Shown here: in pieces, positions 50,514-58,861 of the stretch
How the letters are laid out: every line of letters begins with the position of its first letter
How positions within the stretch are numbered: position 1 is the first letter of the stretch
NCBI GenBank assembly: GCA_964449465.1
Contig: CAYVBK010000026.1
Location: 8,917-72,916 of the forward strand
Reading direction: 5' to 3'
Source: CAYRXM01 sp964449465
GTDB taxonomy: Bacteria; Chloroflexota; Anaerolineae; JAFGEY01
Length of the DNA stretch: 64,000 nt
The notes under the pieces: generated by a model
The model's database searches: none
What the model saw: only the letters and a program-made list of their open reading frames with translations
What the model was told of the DNA's origin: nothing
Made by a program: the position numbers and the translations under genes

Positions 50514-51740
50514 ATGGTGGGGATGATGGAACAAGAGATTGATTTGCGACAGTATATTGCTGTTTTGCTCAAATATAAATACTGGATTGTGGGACTGACG
50601 ATCATTGCGGCTTTGGCAGCATTGATCGTTAGTTTGCTTTCGCCGGTAGTGTATCAGGCGACGGCGTTGGTGGGCGTTGTCGAGCCTCGGTATACCTTGC
50701 AGTTTGACGCGCGCATGGCTACGGTGAATACCCGATCATCGGCCAAAGCCTACCTGGACGTGGCCACGAATGATGACTTGGTGACGCAATTGATCGCTGA
50801 ATTGAGCAGCGATATCCACTTTAAAAACCGCTCAGTGCGCGCAGTGCGGCAACTGTTGTCGGCGCAGAGTGGCAGCGATCCCAGCGTGATCCGACTGCAA
50901 GCCCGAAACCGTGATGCCCAGCGGTCGGCTCAAATCGCCAATTACTGGGCCGACCTGTTTGTGCGGATGATCAATGATTTGTATGGACAGCGTGAACAAA
51001 ATATGGCCTTTTTCCAGGCTCAGTTGGCTGTGGCCCAGGCATCATTGTCGCAGGCCGAACAGGACTTGATTGATTTTCAGGCGCGCAACAAGACCCATAT
51101 CCTGTCGCAGCAGTTGCAGAGCAAACAGGATGCTTTGAAGAGATATCTCGATCTGACTCATTCGCTGCGTCTGACCATTCAGGATGCACAATTGCTTCGA
51201 GAGCGGTTGGGCAACCAAAACGCGCAGCAGCCTCTCTCATTGGGAGACGAGTGGAGCGCGATTTTGTTGCAGATCGGCGCTCAGACCGGCTACTCAAACA
51301 TCCAATTTCAACTGACCGATACGTCGGTGGCGTCTGGCAAAACGGTAGGTGAGCAAATAGCCTGGCTGGATGCGCTGATTGTCGCATTACAAACCAAACT
51401 GTCCGATGTAGAACAGCGGACCGAGACCTTGCAGCCCGAGATTCTGTCGCTGCAAACGGCGTTGGAACAAGCCAATGCCGAGCAGAGCCGACTGAGCCTG
51501 GCCAAAAGTGTGGCCCAAGAGACCATGCTGGTTCTATCGCGCAAAGTGGCCGAGGCTGAAATTGTCGCTCAGGATACCGATCGAGATGCGCGGCTGATCA
51601 GCTATGCTGCCGTGCCAGACAAACCGGTGCTGCCGCGCAAGATGGTCAACACGGCAGTGGGCGGGGCATTGGGGCTGTGTGTGAGTGTGTTGGGCGCGTT
51701 TGCGGTCGAGTATTGGCGGAGCGGGAAGAAAGCGGCATAG
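50514..51740 (+). CDS. Wzz/polysaccharide co-polymerase-like chain-length protein
   Basis: Up to 408 residues. Starts at 50514, 50523 or 50526 are possible; the latter two (MEQEIDLRQYI) fit the family better, but no Shine-Dalgarno is well placed. It has the Wzz layout: transmembrane helix 1 (about 22-43), an extracytoplasmic domain with long coiled coils (about 155-220 and 290-355, EQDLIDFQARNK... EQRTETLQPEILSLQTALEQA) and transmembrane helix 2 (~378-400) with a preceding P-x-x-P-x-x-P-like AAVPDKPVLPRK. It lacks the tyrosine-kinase domain. It probably sets polymer length for the polysaccharide made by the genes at 58.8-64 kb. Confidence 0.85.
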   Translation: MVGMMEQEIDLRQYIAVLLKYKYWIVGLTIIAALAALIVSLLSPVVYQATALVGVVEPRYTLQFDARMATVNTRSSAKAYLDVATNDDLVTQLIAELSSDIHFKNRSVRAVRQLLSAQSGSDPSVIRLQARNRDAQRSAQIANYWADLFVRMINDLYGQREQNMAFFQAQLAVAQASLSQAEQDLIDFQARNKTHILSQQLQSKQDALKRYLDLTHSLRLTIQDAQLLRERLGNQNAQQPLSLGDEWSAILLQIGAQTGYSNIQFQLTDTSVASGKTVGEQIAWLDALIVALQTKLSDVEQRTETLQPEILSLQTALEQANAEQSRLSLAKSVAQETMLVLSRKVAEAEIVAQDTDRDARLISYAAVPDKPVLPRKMVNTAVGGALGLCVSVLGAFAVEYWRSGKKAA

Positions 51741-51820
51741 GGTGGTGCGATGTTTCGCACTGCCTGGAAAATTTAATATATATGGATATAGATTAAATTT
51801 AGATCAAGGGAGACAGATCA

Positions 51821-52891
51821 ATGGCTTTTAACCTGGCGCGATGCGATTATTGCGGCGATTGCTTTAGCCGGTGCAAATACACAAACTATGATGCCGCCGG
51901 CGCGGCGGCGCAAATGCGCAAGCTGGTCGCCGGAGAGGTGGCCGAAATCCTGACCGAATGTGTGACCTGCGCGGCCTGCAACACCTACTGCGTCAAAGGG
52001 GCCAATCCGTTTGACCTGCTGTTACAACGCATGGAACAAACAGGGGTCTATCAGACCACCCCGCTCTACAAGCAGTTGGTAGACACCATTGACCAGACGC
52101 CGGGGGTGGTGCGCCCTGGCAAGCCCGGCGGCCCGGTATTTAACATTTGCGCGGTGGATGTGATTCCCGGCCTTTTTGAAGGCCAGCTTTTCGCCGACGC
52201 CACTTTTTTGCAAGGCGGGGCATACGAAAGTGTACTGGGCGGCATTCATGTGGGCAGTGAGCGATATATGCGCGACACTATGCAGGCCAAAATTGATGCG
52301 CTGGCGGCTACCGGTTACCCGGAAATCATCATGTTTCACGATGACTGCTATGGCGCCTATACCACCAAAGCGTTGGAATATGGCATTCCGGTGCCGTTCA
52401 AGGTGCGGCATTATGCCGAATACCTGGTAGATTATCTCAAGGCACATGCCGATGCAGTCAAACCGTTGGGCATCAAGGTCGCCTATCAGCAGCCGTGTTC
52501 CAGCCGCTATACGCCGTGGATTGATGCGGTGATTGACGAGTTGTTTGCGCTAACGGGCGTCGAGCGGGTGGCGCGGCAGTATGACCGAGCGGACGCCTTG
52601 TGTTGCAGTTGCCCGGTTTCGCCGCATTTGGGCAACGCTGTCGGCGAAGCGTTTAAAAATCGCAACATCGAGGATGCTGTTGCGCATGGCGCCCAGGCGA
52701 TGGTCTTTATGTGTCCGTTTTGTGCCCTGCAAATGCGAGAAGAAGTACAGGCCGCAGGTTTGCAGCCCATTTTCCTGACCAACCTGGCGCGGCTGGCTTT
52801 GGGCGAGACGCTGTCGGCGCAGGCGGCCGGCCTGGGCGATGACCGGCCAATGATCGTCGGCGCGGTGCAGATTGTTAAAGGACTGTTGTAG
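51821..52891 (+). CDS. Fe-S protein with two 4Fe-4S sites and a CCG domain (HdrC/HdrD- or LutA-like)
   Basis: 356 residues; GGGAG precedes the ATG. Two ferredoxin-type motifs open the protein: CDYCGDCFSRC (residues 8-18) and CVTCAACNTYC (~48-58). The C-terminal half has a CCG-type set QQPCSSRY, ALCCSCPVSP and MCPFCALQM, as in heterodisulfide-reductase-related and lactate/glycolate oxidase subunits. An extra HDDCYGAY segment may be a degenerate first CCG. It is an electron-transfer subunit; its partner (flavoprotein or HdrA-like) is not in the window. A 6-bp hairpin GTGCGA/TCGCAC lies upstream at about 51745. Confidence 0.88.
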   Translation: MAFNLARCDYCGDCFSRCKYTNYDAAGAAAQMRKLVAGEVAEILTECVTCAACNTYCVKGANPFDLLLQRMEQTGVYQTTPLYKQLVDTIDQTPGVVRPGKPGGPVFNICAVDVIPGLFEGQLFADATFLQGGAYESVLGGIHVGSERYMRDTMQAKIDALAATGYPEIIMFHDDCYGAYTTKALEYGIPVPFKVRHYAEYLVDYLKAHADAVKPLGIKVAYQQPCSSRYTPWIDAVIDELFALTGVERVARQYDRADALCCSCPVSPHLGNAVGEAFKNRNIEDAVAHGAQAMVFMCPFCALQMREEVQAAGLQPIFLTNLARLALGETLSAQAAGLGDDRPMIVGAVQIVKGLL

Positions 52892-52901
52892 TAAAAAATA
52901 G

Positions 52902-52967
52902 TGGAACGCCAGCATCTTGCTGGCTCGGGCCATCATTGACGGTGGCCGTCAAGATGACGGCGTTCCA
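52902..52967. repeat. REP-like repeat with two hairpins
   Basis: It starts TGGAACGCC and ends GGCGTTCCA (9-bp inverted ends). Inside are GCCAGCA-tct-TGCTGGC and GCCGTCA-aga-TGACGGC. It lies ten bases after the Fe-S protein stop, so it may help end or protect that mRNA. Confidence 0.7.
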
Positions 52968-52989
52968 AGATTTTAAGAGGATACCTGCC

Positions 52990-53127
52990 CTAGGAGCGTG
53001 CTGAAAAACCCGCTCACCACCAAGACACAAAGAGCACAAAGCATTTTTAGCGACTCAAAAGTATCGTAAACCTTTGTGTTCTCGGTGTCCTTTGTGGTAA
53101 AAATAGACTTTTTCAGCGATCTCCTAG
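52990..53127. mobile_element. foldback element A, copy 4 (138 bp)
   Basis: It begins CTAGGAGCGTGCTGAAAAA and ends TTTTTCAGCGATCTCCTAG, with CTAG at both ends. The arms pair over about 60 bases with interruptions. It lies seven bases before the ribosome-binding site of the next gene, so any promoter for that gene must be within or upstream of the element. Confidence 0.85.
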
Positions 53128-53146
53128 TACTCAAAGGAACATGACA

Positions 53147-54286
53147 ATGCCCCGAGTTTTGGTCAGCGGTTGCTTTGATATGCTTCACAGCGGCCATATC
53201 GCTTTTCTCAAAGAGGCCGCCCGCTATGGTGATCTGTATGTGGCCCTGGGATCCGACAGGACCGTCTATGAGCTAAAAGGCCGGCTGCCGGTCAACAATC
53301 AGGATGAGCGGCTGTTTATGATGCAGTCGGTCTCTGGCGTCAAACAGGCCTTTATCGCTCAAGGTTCTGGGATGTTGGATTTTGAACAAGAAATGCGCGA
53401 AATTCAGCCGGATGTGTTTGTGGTCAATGAAGATGGCAATATTCCGGCCAAGCGCGAATTGTGCGAATCGTTGGGTGTCAAGTATGTGGTGTTGAAAAGG
53501 GAGCCGTATGCCGATCTGCCGGCCCGTTCGACGACCGCCCTACGCACGATGAATCAGATGCCCTATCGCATTGACATGGCCGGCGGCTGGCTGGATCAGC
53601 CTTTTGTGTCCAAATTCCATCCAGGCGCGGTGATCACCATCTCGATCTGGCCGACCATCGAGTTTAACGAACGCAGCGGGATGGCCTCCAGCACCCGGAT
53701 CAAAGCCATTGACCTGTGGGGTCCCAAAATTCCGGCCGGCGACCCACAGAAATTGGCTAAAATCCTGTTCTGCTATGACAACCCGCCCGGCACCCAAGAG
53801 GTTTCTGGCTCGCAAGATGCCATCGGCATTGTTATGCCAGGTCTCAACAAGTCATATTACGAAGGGCAATACTGGCCGTCGCGGATCGATCAGATGCACG
53901 ATGACCTGACCTTGCAGTTTATTGAAAAGTCGCTGTACCTGGTGCCGTTGGGGCCGCGTGTCGCTGAATTCAGAGTGCTTGACAACACCCATATCACCCA
54001 GGCCGGAGCGCGCGAGCTATCTGAGGCAACTGAAGAGTGCTGGACGGCGATTTTGAAGCGGGATATTGTCGGGTTTGGTCGCTCGATGCGGCGCGCTTTT
54101 GAAGCGCAGATTGCCATGTTTCCCAACATGCTCAATCCGCTGATCGAGAAATTGATCGGCCAATACCAGAATACCGCCCTGGGCTGGAAAGTGTCCGGTG
54201 CCGGCGGCGGCGGATATTTGATCTTGGTATCCGATCGTCCCATCGCAGAAGGGTTTCAAATTGTGGTCCGACGGGCATCTGATTGA
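53147..54286 (+). CDS. cytidylyltransferase-GHMP kinase fusion (nucleotide-sugar synthesis)
   Basis: 379 residues from ATG 53147 (AAAGGA eight bases upstream; ATG 53141 is too close to it). Residues 1-~130 are a RfaE/TagD-type nucleotidyltransferase with GCFDMLHSGHIAFLKEAARYGD (HxGH) and the LPARSTTALR tail. Residues ~140-379 are a GHMP kinase: PYRIDMAGGWLDQPF, the SGSQDAIGIVMPG ATP loop and KVSGAGGGGYLILVSD. GHMP kinases phosphorylate sugars such as heptose 7-phosphate or fucose, and the partner domain would activate the product with CTP or ATP. It is followed closely by a GDP-mannose-3,5-epimerase-like gene. The actual sugar cannot be read. Confidence 0.85.
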   Translation: MPRVLVSGCFDMLHSGHIAFLKEAARYGDLYVALGSDRTVYELKGRLPVNNQDERLFMMQSVSGVKQAFIAQGSGMLDFEQEMREIQPDVFVVNEDGNIPAKRELCESLGVKYVVLKREPYADLPARSTTALRTMNQMPYRIDMAGGWLDQPFVSKFHPGAVITISIWPTIEFNERSGMASSTRIKAIDLWGPKIPAGDPQKLAKILFCYDNPPGTQEVSGSQDAIGIVMPGLNKSYYEGQYWPSRIDQMHDDLTLQFIEKSLYLVPLGPRVAEFRVLDNTHITQAGARELSEATEECWTAILKRDIVGFGRSMRRAFEAQIAMFPNMLNPLIEKLIGQYQNTALGWKVSGAGGGGYLILVSDRPIAEGFQIVVRRASD

Positions 54287-54317
54287 CAAAAGGGAAAGAG
54301 TAGACAAGGAGGACTGG

Positions 54318-55277
54318 GTGAAAAGAGCATTGGTGTGCGGAGCCGGCGGGTTTATCGGTGGGCATCTGGTTAAAAAGCTAAAACAAGAAGGATATTGGGT
54401 GCGCGGCGTGGACATCAAAGCGCACGAGTTTACGCCTTCGGCCGCCAACGAGTTTATACGGCTGGATTTGCGCCATCCCGAAAACTGCTGGCAGGCCTTG
54501 TCGGCAAAGGGCGGAACATTTGACGAGGTTTATCAATTGGCCGCCGATATGGGCGGCATGGGCTTTATCCACACAGCCGAGTGCGAGATCATGCACAACA
54601 GCGTGTTGATCAACGTCCACATGACCGATGCGGCGGCGCGGATGGGCGTGCCGCGCTACTTTTTCTCTTCCTCAGTCTGCGTCTACCGCGATATGCAGCC
54701 CGGTGAGCCGGAAATGACCGAAGCAGAGGCTATCCCGGCCAACCCGGACAACGAGTACGGCTGGGAAAAGCTGTATTCGGAGCGCATGGCTCAAGCCTAT
54801 GGCCGCCATTACTCGATGCAGGTGCGCATTGCCCGCTTTCAAAACTGCTATGGCCCGGAAGGGACATGGCGCGGCGGACGTGAAAAGGCCCCGGCGGCCA
54901 TCTGCCGCAAGGTGGCCGAAGCAGAGGACGGCGGTGTGGTCGAAGTGTGGGGCGATGGCACAGCGGTACGCTCGTATACATACGTGAGCGATATGGTAGA
55001 CGGCATTTACCTGCTGATGCAATCAGACCTGCAAGGGGCGGTCAATATCGGCTGCCCGCAATACGTGACCGTGGATGAGTTGGTCACAACGGTGGCCGAG
55101 GTAGCCGGCAAAGATATCCAGATCAAACACGTCGAGGGGCCGGTGGGCGTTCAGTCGCGCAATTTCAGCAATGGGCGCATCGAGTCGCTGGGCTGGCGGG
55201 CCAGGGTGTTTTTGAAGCAAGGCATCGAACACACCTACCCATGGATCGAGGCACAGGTGCGAGCGGCGCGGGTATAG
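54318..55277 (+). CDS. NAD-dependent epimerase, GDP-mannose 3,5-epimerase-like
   Basis: 319 residues from a GTG at 54318, with AGGAGG six bases upstream; the longer frame overlaps the previous gene. It is an SDR-fold enzyme with LVCGAGGFIGGHLV (NAD-binding GxxGxxG). The blocks QLAADMGGMGFIHTAECEIMHN, RYFFSSSVCVY, EYGWEKLYSE (catalytic Y-x-x-x-K), RFQNCYGPEGTWRGGREKAPAAICRK and WGDGTAVRSYTYV are close to GDP-mannose 3',5'-epimerase of plants and bacteria. It would make GDP-L-galactose-type sugars or a relative. It forms an operon with the kinase fusion. Confidence 0.88.
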   Translation: MKRALVCGAGGFIGGHLVKKLKQEGYWVRGVDIKAHEFTPSAANEFIRLDLRHPENCWQALSAKGGTFDEVYQLAADMGGMGFIHTAECEIMHNSVLINVHMTDAAARMGVPRYFFSSSVCVYRDMQPGEPEMTEAEAIPANPDNEYGWEKLYSERMAQAYGRHYSMQVRIARFQNCYGPEGTWRGGREKAPAAICRKVAEAEDGGVVEVWGDGTAVRSYTYVSDMVDGIYLLMQSDLQGAVNIGCPQYVTVDELVTTVAEVAGKDIQIKHVEGPVGVQSRNFSNGRIESLGWRARVFLKQGIEHTYPWIEAQVRAARV

Positions 55278-55334
55278 GATCGTCATTGGTTCCGGGAGGC
55301 ATTTCTGAATGTCGTCGGCGTCAAGGAGCAGGCT

Positions 55335-55610
55335 ATGCGTTTGCCTTATGTGTGGGATTATGACATTGACGCAGATCAGTTTCGTGCCATCTTGGCCGGG
55401 CAAATGACTCTGGGGCGACTGAATCGTGAGTGGGCAGCTGTGCGGTTACTAGAGTATGCACCATACCCTGAGATTGTGCGGCTGTTGGGTTATCGTGCGC
55501 TGCTGGATGGCTGGCCGCGCTGGCGGAAGCATATCCGTTCTTCAAGTCGCAAGCGGGGCTTGGATTTTCTGGCATCCTGGCTGCCGGAGCATCACCCAGA
55601 GTTATTATAA
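55335..55610 (+). CDS. small protein, probable antitoxin partner of the nucleotidyltransferase
   Basis: 91 residues; GGAG lies before the ATG. The sequence is PYVWDYDIDADQFRAILAGQ... RLLEYAPYPEIVRLLGYRALLDGWPRWRKHI. Such L/P-x-x-W-D-x-D-x-x-x-F helical proteins are often paired with AbiEii-type nucleotidyltransferases. It is nine bases upstream of the transferase gene. The antitoxin role is inferred from size and pairing; DNA binding is not evident. Confidence 0.72.
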   Translation: MRLPYVWDYDIDADQFRAILAGQMTLGRLNREWAAVRLLEYAPYPEIVRLLGYRALLDGWPRWRKHIRSSSRKRGLDFLASWLPEHHPELL

Positions 55611-55619
55611 GAGGATGCG

Positions 55620-56279
55620 ATGGACCCGGCTTTTTATTTTCAAATGCTATATCCGTTTCAAGATCGGATTTTGCAGATAATAGACACGCTGGATACGGGG
55701 TTTTATCTCAGTGGCGGCACGGCAGCCTCACGGGGTTACCTGCACCATCGTTTTTCGGATGATCTGGATTTATTTGTGGATGATGATGAGCGTTTTGGCC
55801 TTTGGGCGGCGCGCATCGTTCAGGCGATCTCGCAATCTATAGAGTGGAATTGTGATGTTGGGTTACGTGAGGAACGATTTTTGCGGTTGGTGTTGTCTAC
55901 CAGAAATGTTGTGCTCAAGGTGGAGTTGATAAATGATGTCCCGATGCGGGTGGGAGAGATTCGGCATCACCCTGTATTAGGGCGTCTGGATACAGCAGAG
56001 AACATTCTCGCCAATAAAATTACAGCGCTGCTTGACCGGGAAGAACCCAAAGATCTGGCCGATATTTGGGGATTTTGCTGCCAAATGCAGCTTTCATTGA
56101 CTGAGGCCATTATGGGAGCGCAGGGAAAAGCAGCAGGTGTCTTTCCGGCAGACCTGGCACGGCTGCTGCTTTCAGCTACACATGAAGACTGGAAACAGGT
56201 ACGGTGGATTTTGCCACCGCCGGTTGAGCAGTTTCTCAAAGATCTGGCGCGTTTGGGTGAAGCATTGATTTTGCCCTAG
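55620..56279 (+). CDS. AbiEii-type nucleotidyltransferase (putative toxin)
   Basis: 219 residues; GAGG precedes the ATG. The nucleotidyltransferase signature GFYLSGGTAASRGYLHHRFSDDLDLFVDDD contains the GG motif and the catalytic D-x-D. RLDTAENILANKITALLDREEPKDLADIW is the AbiEii/toxin family block. Related proteins are type IV-like toxins or abortive-infection factors that modify tRNA or other targets. The gene ends in an unoccupied CTAG stop (56276-56279). It sits between sugar-nucleotide genes and the kinase, consistent with an acquired module. Confidence 0.85.
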   Translation: MDPAFYFQMLYPFQDRILQIIDTLDTGFYLSGGTAASRGYLHHRFSDDLDLFVDDDERFGLWAARIVQAISQSIEWNCDVGLREERFLRLVLSTRNVVLKVELINDVPMRVGEIRHHPVLGRLDTAENILANKITALLDREEPKDLADIWGFCCQMQLSLTEAIMGAQGKAAGVFPADLARLLLSATHEDWKQVRWILPPPVEQFLKDLARLGEALILP

Positions 56280-56458
56280 ACGCACGTGGCGCGATGTGAT
56301 AGATGCCTGCCGGCTATTGTCTTGGCCGATGTATCACCTTTTGTGTTGCCCTATCTGGGGCAACAGCTGGGGCAACAGTTGGTCTATATTCGAGGTGTTC
56401 AGACTCTCATATGTGTGTGCAGAGCAAGACAGCAGGTTGATAGAGAAGAGAGAGCGAT

Positions 56459-58735
56459 ATGTTATCACCAAGTACCGTAATTCAAGGTCGGTATCAGATC
56501 GTCCGGCAAGTCGGTGGCGGCGGTATGGGTACAGTGTATCTGGCCCAGGATACGCGCTTTGCCGACCGCAAATGTGCGATCAAGGAAATGTCGCCGGCGA
56601 TGGCTCCAGCACAGGATCGCAACTGGGCATTGACGGCGTTTCGCCAGGAGGCCGAGATGCTGGTCAAGCTCCAGCACCCTGGCTTGACGCCGGTGACCGA
56701 CTTTTTTGAAGAAAACGGCAATCTGTACCTGGTGATGGCCTATGTCGAAGGCGAAACTCTGGAAGCCCGCCTCAAACGGTTGGACCGCAAAGGCCTGCCG
56801 CTGAATGTGGCACTCAAAATTTTTGAACAATTGTGCGATGTGCTGGATTATTTACATCGCCAAAGCCCGCCGGTGATTTTCCGCGACCTCAAACCGGCCA
56901 ACATTATGCTCACCTCCAGCCTGGAGGTCAAACTGATTGATTTTGGCGTGGCCCGCTTTTTCAAGCCCAATCAACAAAAAGACACGGTGAATATGGGTAC
57001 GCCGGGCTATGCCGCGCCGGAGCAGTATTCGCAGAACATCCAATCGGACCAGCGCACCGACATTTACAGCCTGGGCGTGGTGCTGCATCAAATGATCACC
57101 GGCTACGACCCCACCAGCACTTCGACGCCATTCTTTTTGCCGCCTATGCAAAATTTTGTGCCGGACATTCCGCCGCACATTTCCGATGCGATCAACCGCG
57201 CCACGCAGCAGGTGCAAGATTATCGCTTTGCCCAGGTATCGGCGTTCAAAAGCGCAGTGCTGCAAACCCGCACTCCATTCCCATCGGTGCAGCCGGCAGC
57301 CGGCGGCATGACCCCTTACCCTAGCGCGGCATCGTCGTACACCCCCGGCGGCACTATGGTAGACCAGCCGGCAGTCAGGCCGCCTACACCCTACCCCAGT
57401 GCGGCAGCGCAGTACACTCCCGGCGGCACTATGGTAGACCAGCCGGCAGTACGGCCGATCACGCCGTACCCCGGCGACGTGACTCAGCCGGCCAATGGAT
57501 CTGCCAACCCCACCATGCGCTATCAAGCGGGGTATACGCCCTATCCGGCGCAGCAGCCACCCTATACATTGCCCACGCCCGCGCAGTATCCTGCGCCAGC
57601 GCAGTACCCTGCGCCAGCGCCTTTGCCTCAGCCGCTGCCCAAGAAAAAGCCGTGGCTGGTCTGGGGGCTGCTGGGGTGTGGGGGAGTGTTGGTGGTAATA
57701 GCCTTGATTTTGGGGATTGTGGGGCTGACACAGAAAGATAGAATATTTGAGGTATTGGGGTGGATTACGCCGACAGTCACGCCGACTGTTACGGCGACTA
57801 CAGAGCCAACATCCACATGGACACCGACACCGGCAGCAACACCGGTTTCTGGCTCGACGCGGCAGCGCGACAAAGATGGCATGATCATGGTTTATATTGG
57901 AGCCGGAGAATTCTGGCGCGGCAGTGCGGATTCGGATATTGGCGTGCAGGATAACGAAAAACCGCAGCGCAAACTCTACCTGGACAGCTTTTGGATTGAC
58001 AAGTACGAGGTGACAAACAATCAATTCGAGATTTTTATCAAAGAAACCGGCTACAAAACAATTGCCGAAAAAAGAGGATGCAGTAACCAGGCAAATATCA
58101 AAGGATTTGCTGACAAGGATACTGTTTGTATGCCAGGGACAAACTGGCAGCATCCTTGGGGGCCAGATACATCGCCCCTTGCTCAAGACCCGGTCATCCA
58201 TGTCGCCTGGGATGATGCTGTTGCTTATTGCCAATGGGTTGGAGGACAACTTCCAACTGAAGCGCAGTGGGAAAAGGTAGCGCGGGGCGAAGATAAACGC
58301 TTTTATCCCTGGGGTAATGTTTTTAATGGTCAAGTGTTAAATTTCTGCGATAAAAACTGCCCACGTCTAGCGCGCCGAGCGCAGGATATAAATGATGGAT
58401 ATGCCGTTTTGTCACCGGTCGGTAGCTTTCCTGCCGGGAGCAGTCCGTATGGGGTAATGGATATGGCCGGTAATGTGTGGGAATGGATATCTGATTGGTA
58501 TGACCCATTATATTATCAATCGGCGCCGTACCAAAACCCAACAGGATCGGATCTCCCATCTGCTCAGCAATGTTCAATCATTGGGGGAAATCAGCGAAAT
58601 CGTTGCAAAGTGGTACGAGGAGGATCTTGGGCAGATGCAGAAATCGGAGTTCGTACTGCCAGGCGCGCTTATGTAGACATAGAACATACAGCTTTTAATC
58701 ATGGCTTTCGATGCATAGTGACAGTTGGAAAATGA
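56459..58735 (+). CDS. transmembrane Ser/Thr protein kinase with extracellular SUMF1-type domain
   Basis: 758 residues. The Hanks-type kinase domain (~10-270) has VGGGGMGTVYLA, CAIKEM (catalytic Lys), FRDLKPANIM (HRD with Phe for His), DFGVARFF and MGTPGYAAPEQY. A proline-rich juxtamembrane region (~280-395) includes two 25-residue repeats (YTPGGTMVDQPAVRP). A transmembrane helix (~397-422) leads to a short TPT linker and a SUMF1/FGE-like domain (~475-757, IGAGEFWRGSADSD... SSPYGVMDMAGNVWEWISDWYDPLYYQ... VVRGGSWADAEIGVRTARRAY). The FGE cysteine pair is absent, so it is probably a ligand-binding sensor. The PP2C at 44439 is a possible antagonist. Confidence 0.92.
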   Translation: MLSPSTVIQGRYQIVRQVGGGGMGTVYLAQDTRFADRKCAIKEMSPAMAPAQDRNWALTAFRQEAEMLVKLQHPGLTPVTDFFEENGNLYLVMAYVEGETLEARLKRLDRKGLPLNVALKIFEQLCDVLDYLHRQSPPVIFRDLKPANIMLTSSLEVKLIDFGVARFFKPNQQKDTVNMGTPGYAAPEQYSQNIQSDQRTDIYSLGVVLHQMITGYDPTSTSTPFFLPPMQNFVPDIPPHISDAINRATQQVQDYRFAQVSAFKSAVLQTRTPFPSVQPAAGGMTPYPSAASSYTPGGTMVDQPAVRPPTPYPSAAAQYTPGGTMVDQPAVRPITPYPGDVTQPANGSANPTMRYQAGYTPYPAQQPPYTLPTPAQYPAPAQYPAPAPLPQPLPKKKPWLVWGLLGCGGVLVVIALILGIVGLTQKDRIFEVLGWITPTVTPTVTATTEPTSTWTPTPAATPVSGSTRQRDKDGMIMVYIGAGEFWRGSADSDIGVQDNEKPQRKLYLDSFWIDKYEVTNNQFEIFIKETGYKTIAEKRGCSNQANIKGFADKDTVCMPGTNWQHPWGPDTSPLAQDPVIHVAWDDAVAYCQWVGGQLPTEAQWEKVARGEDKRFYPWGNVFNGQVLNFCDKNCPRLARRAQDINDGYAVLSPVGSFPAGSSPYGVMDMAGNVWEWISDWYDPLYYQSAPYQNPTGSDLPSAQQCSIIGGNQRNRCKVVRGGSWADAEIGVRTARRAYVDIEHTAFNHGFRCIVTVGK
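57311..57472 (+). repeat. 75-bp tandem coding repeat in the kinase juxtamembrane region
   Basis: Two 75-bp units (57311-57385 and 57386-57460) encode TPYPSAxxxYTPGGTMVDQPAVRPx. A partial third (57461-57472) gives TPYP. Shorter YPAPAQ repeats follow at about 57590-57625. Confidence 0.85.
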
Positions 58736-58861
58736 CCGGTCAGAAACCAGAGTGTTTCTATGCGCTGGCACATTGTCTTGTGCCTCATTTCTATCAGTAG
58801 CGGTTGGATAGACAATGTGATGGTGAAACTGTAAATCGCCGAACACAATCAAGATAGCACT
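58736..58861. other. 126-base gap, no gene called
   Basis: It contains a 24-codon frame at 58757-58831 without a ribosome-binding site. There is no clear terminator after the kinase gene and no clear promoter for the next gene. Base composition turns AT-richer from about here. Confidence 0.4.

Noticed and set aside
58757..58831. 24-codon frame between the kinase and TPR genes
   Set aside because: No ribosome-binding site and no similarity; a chance frame is likely at this length.
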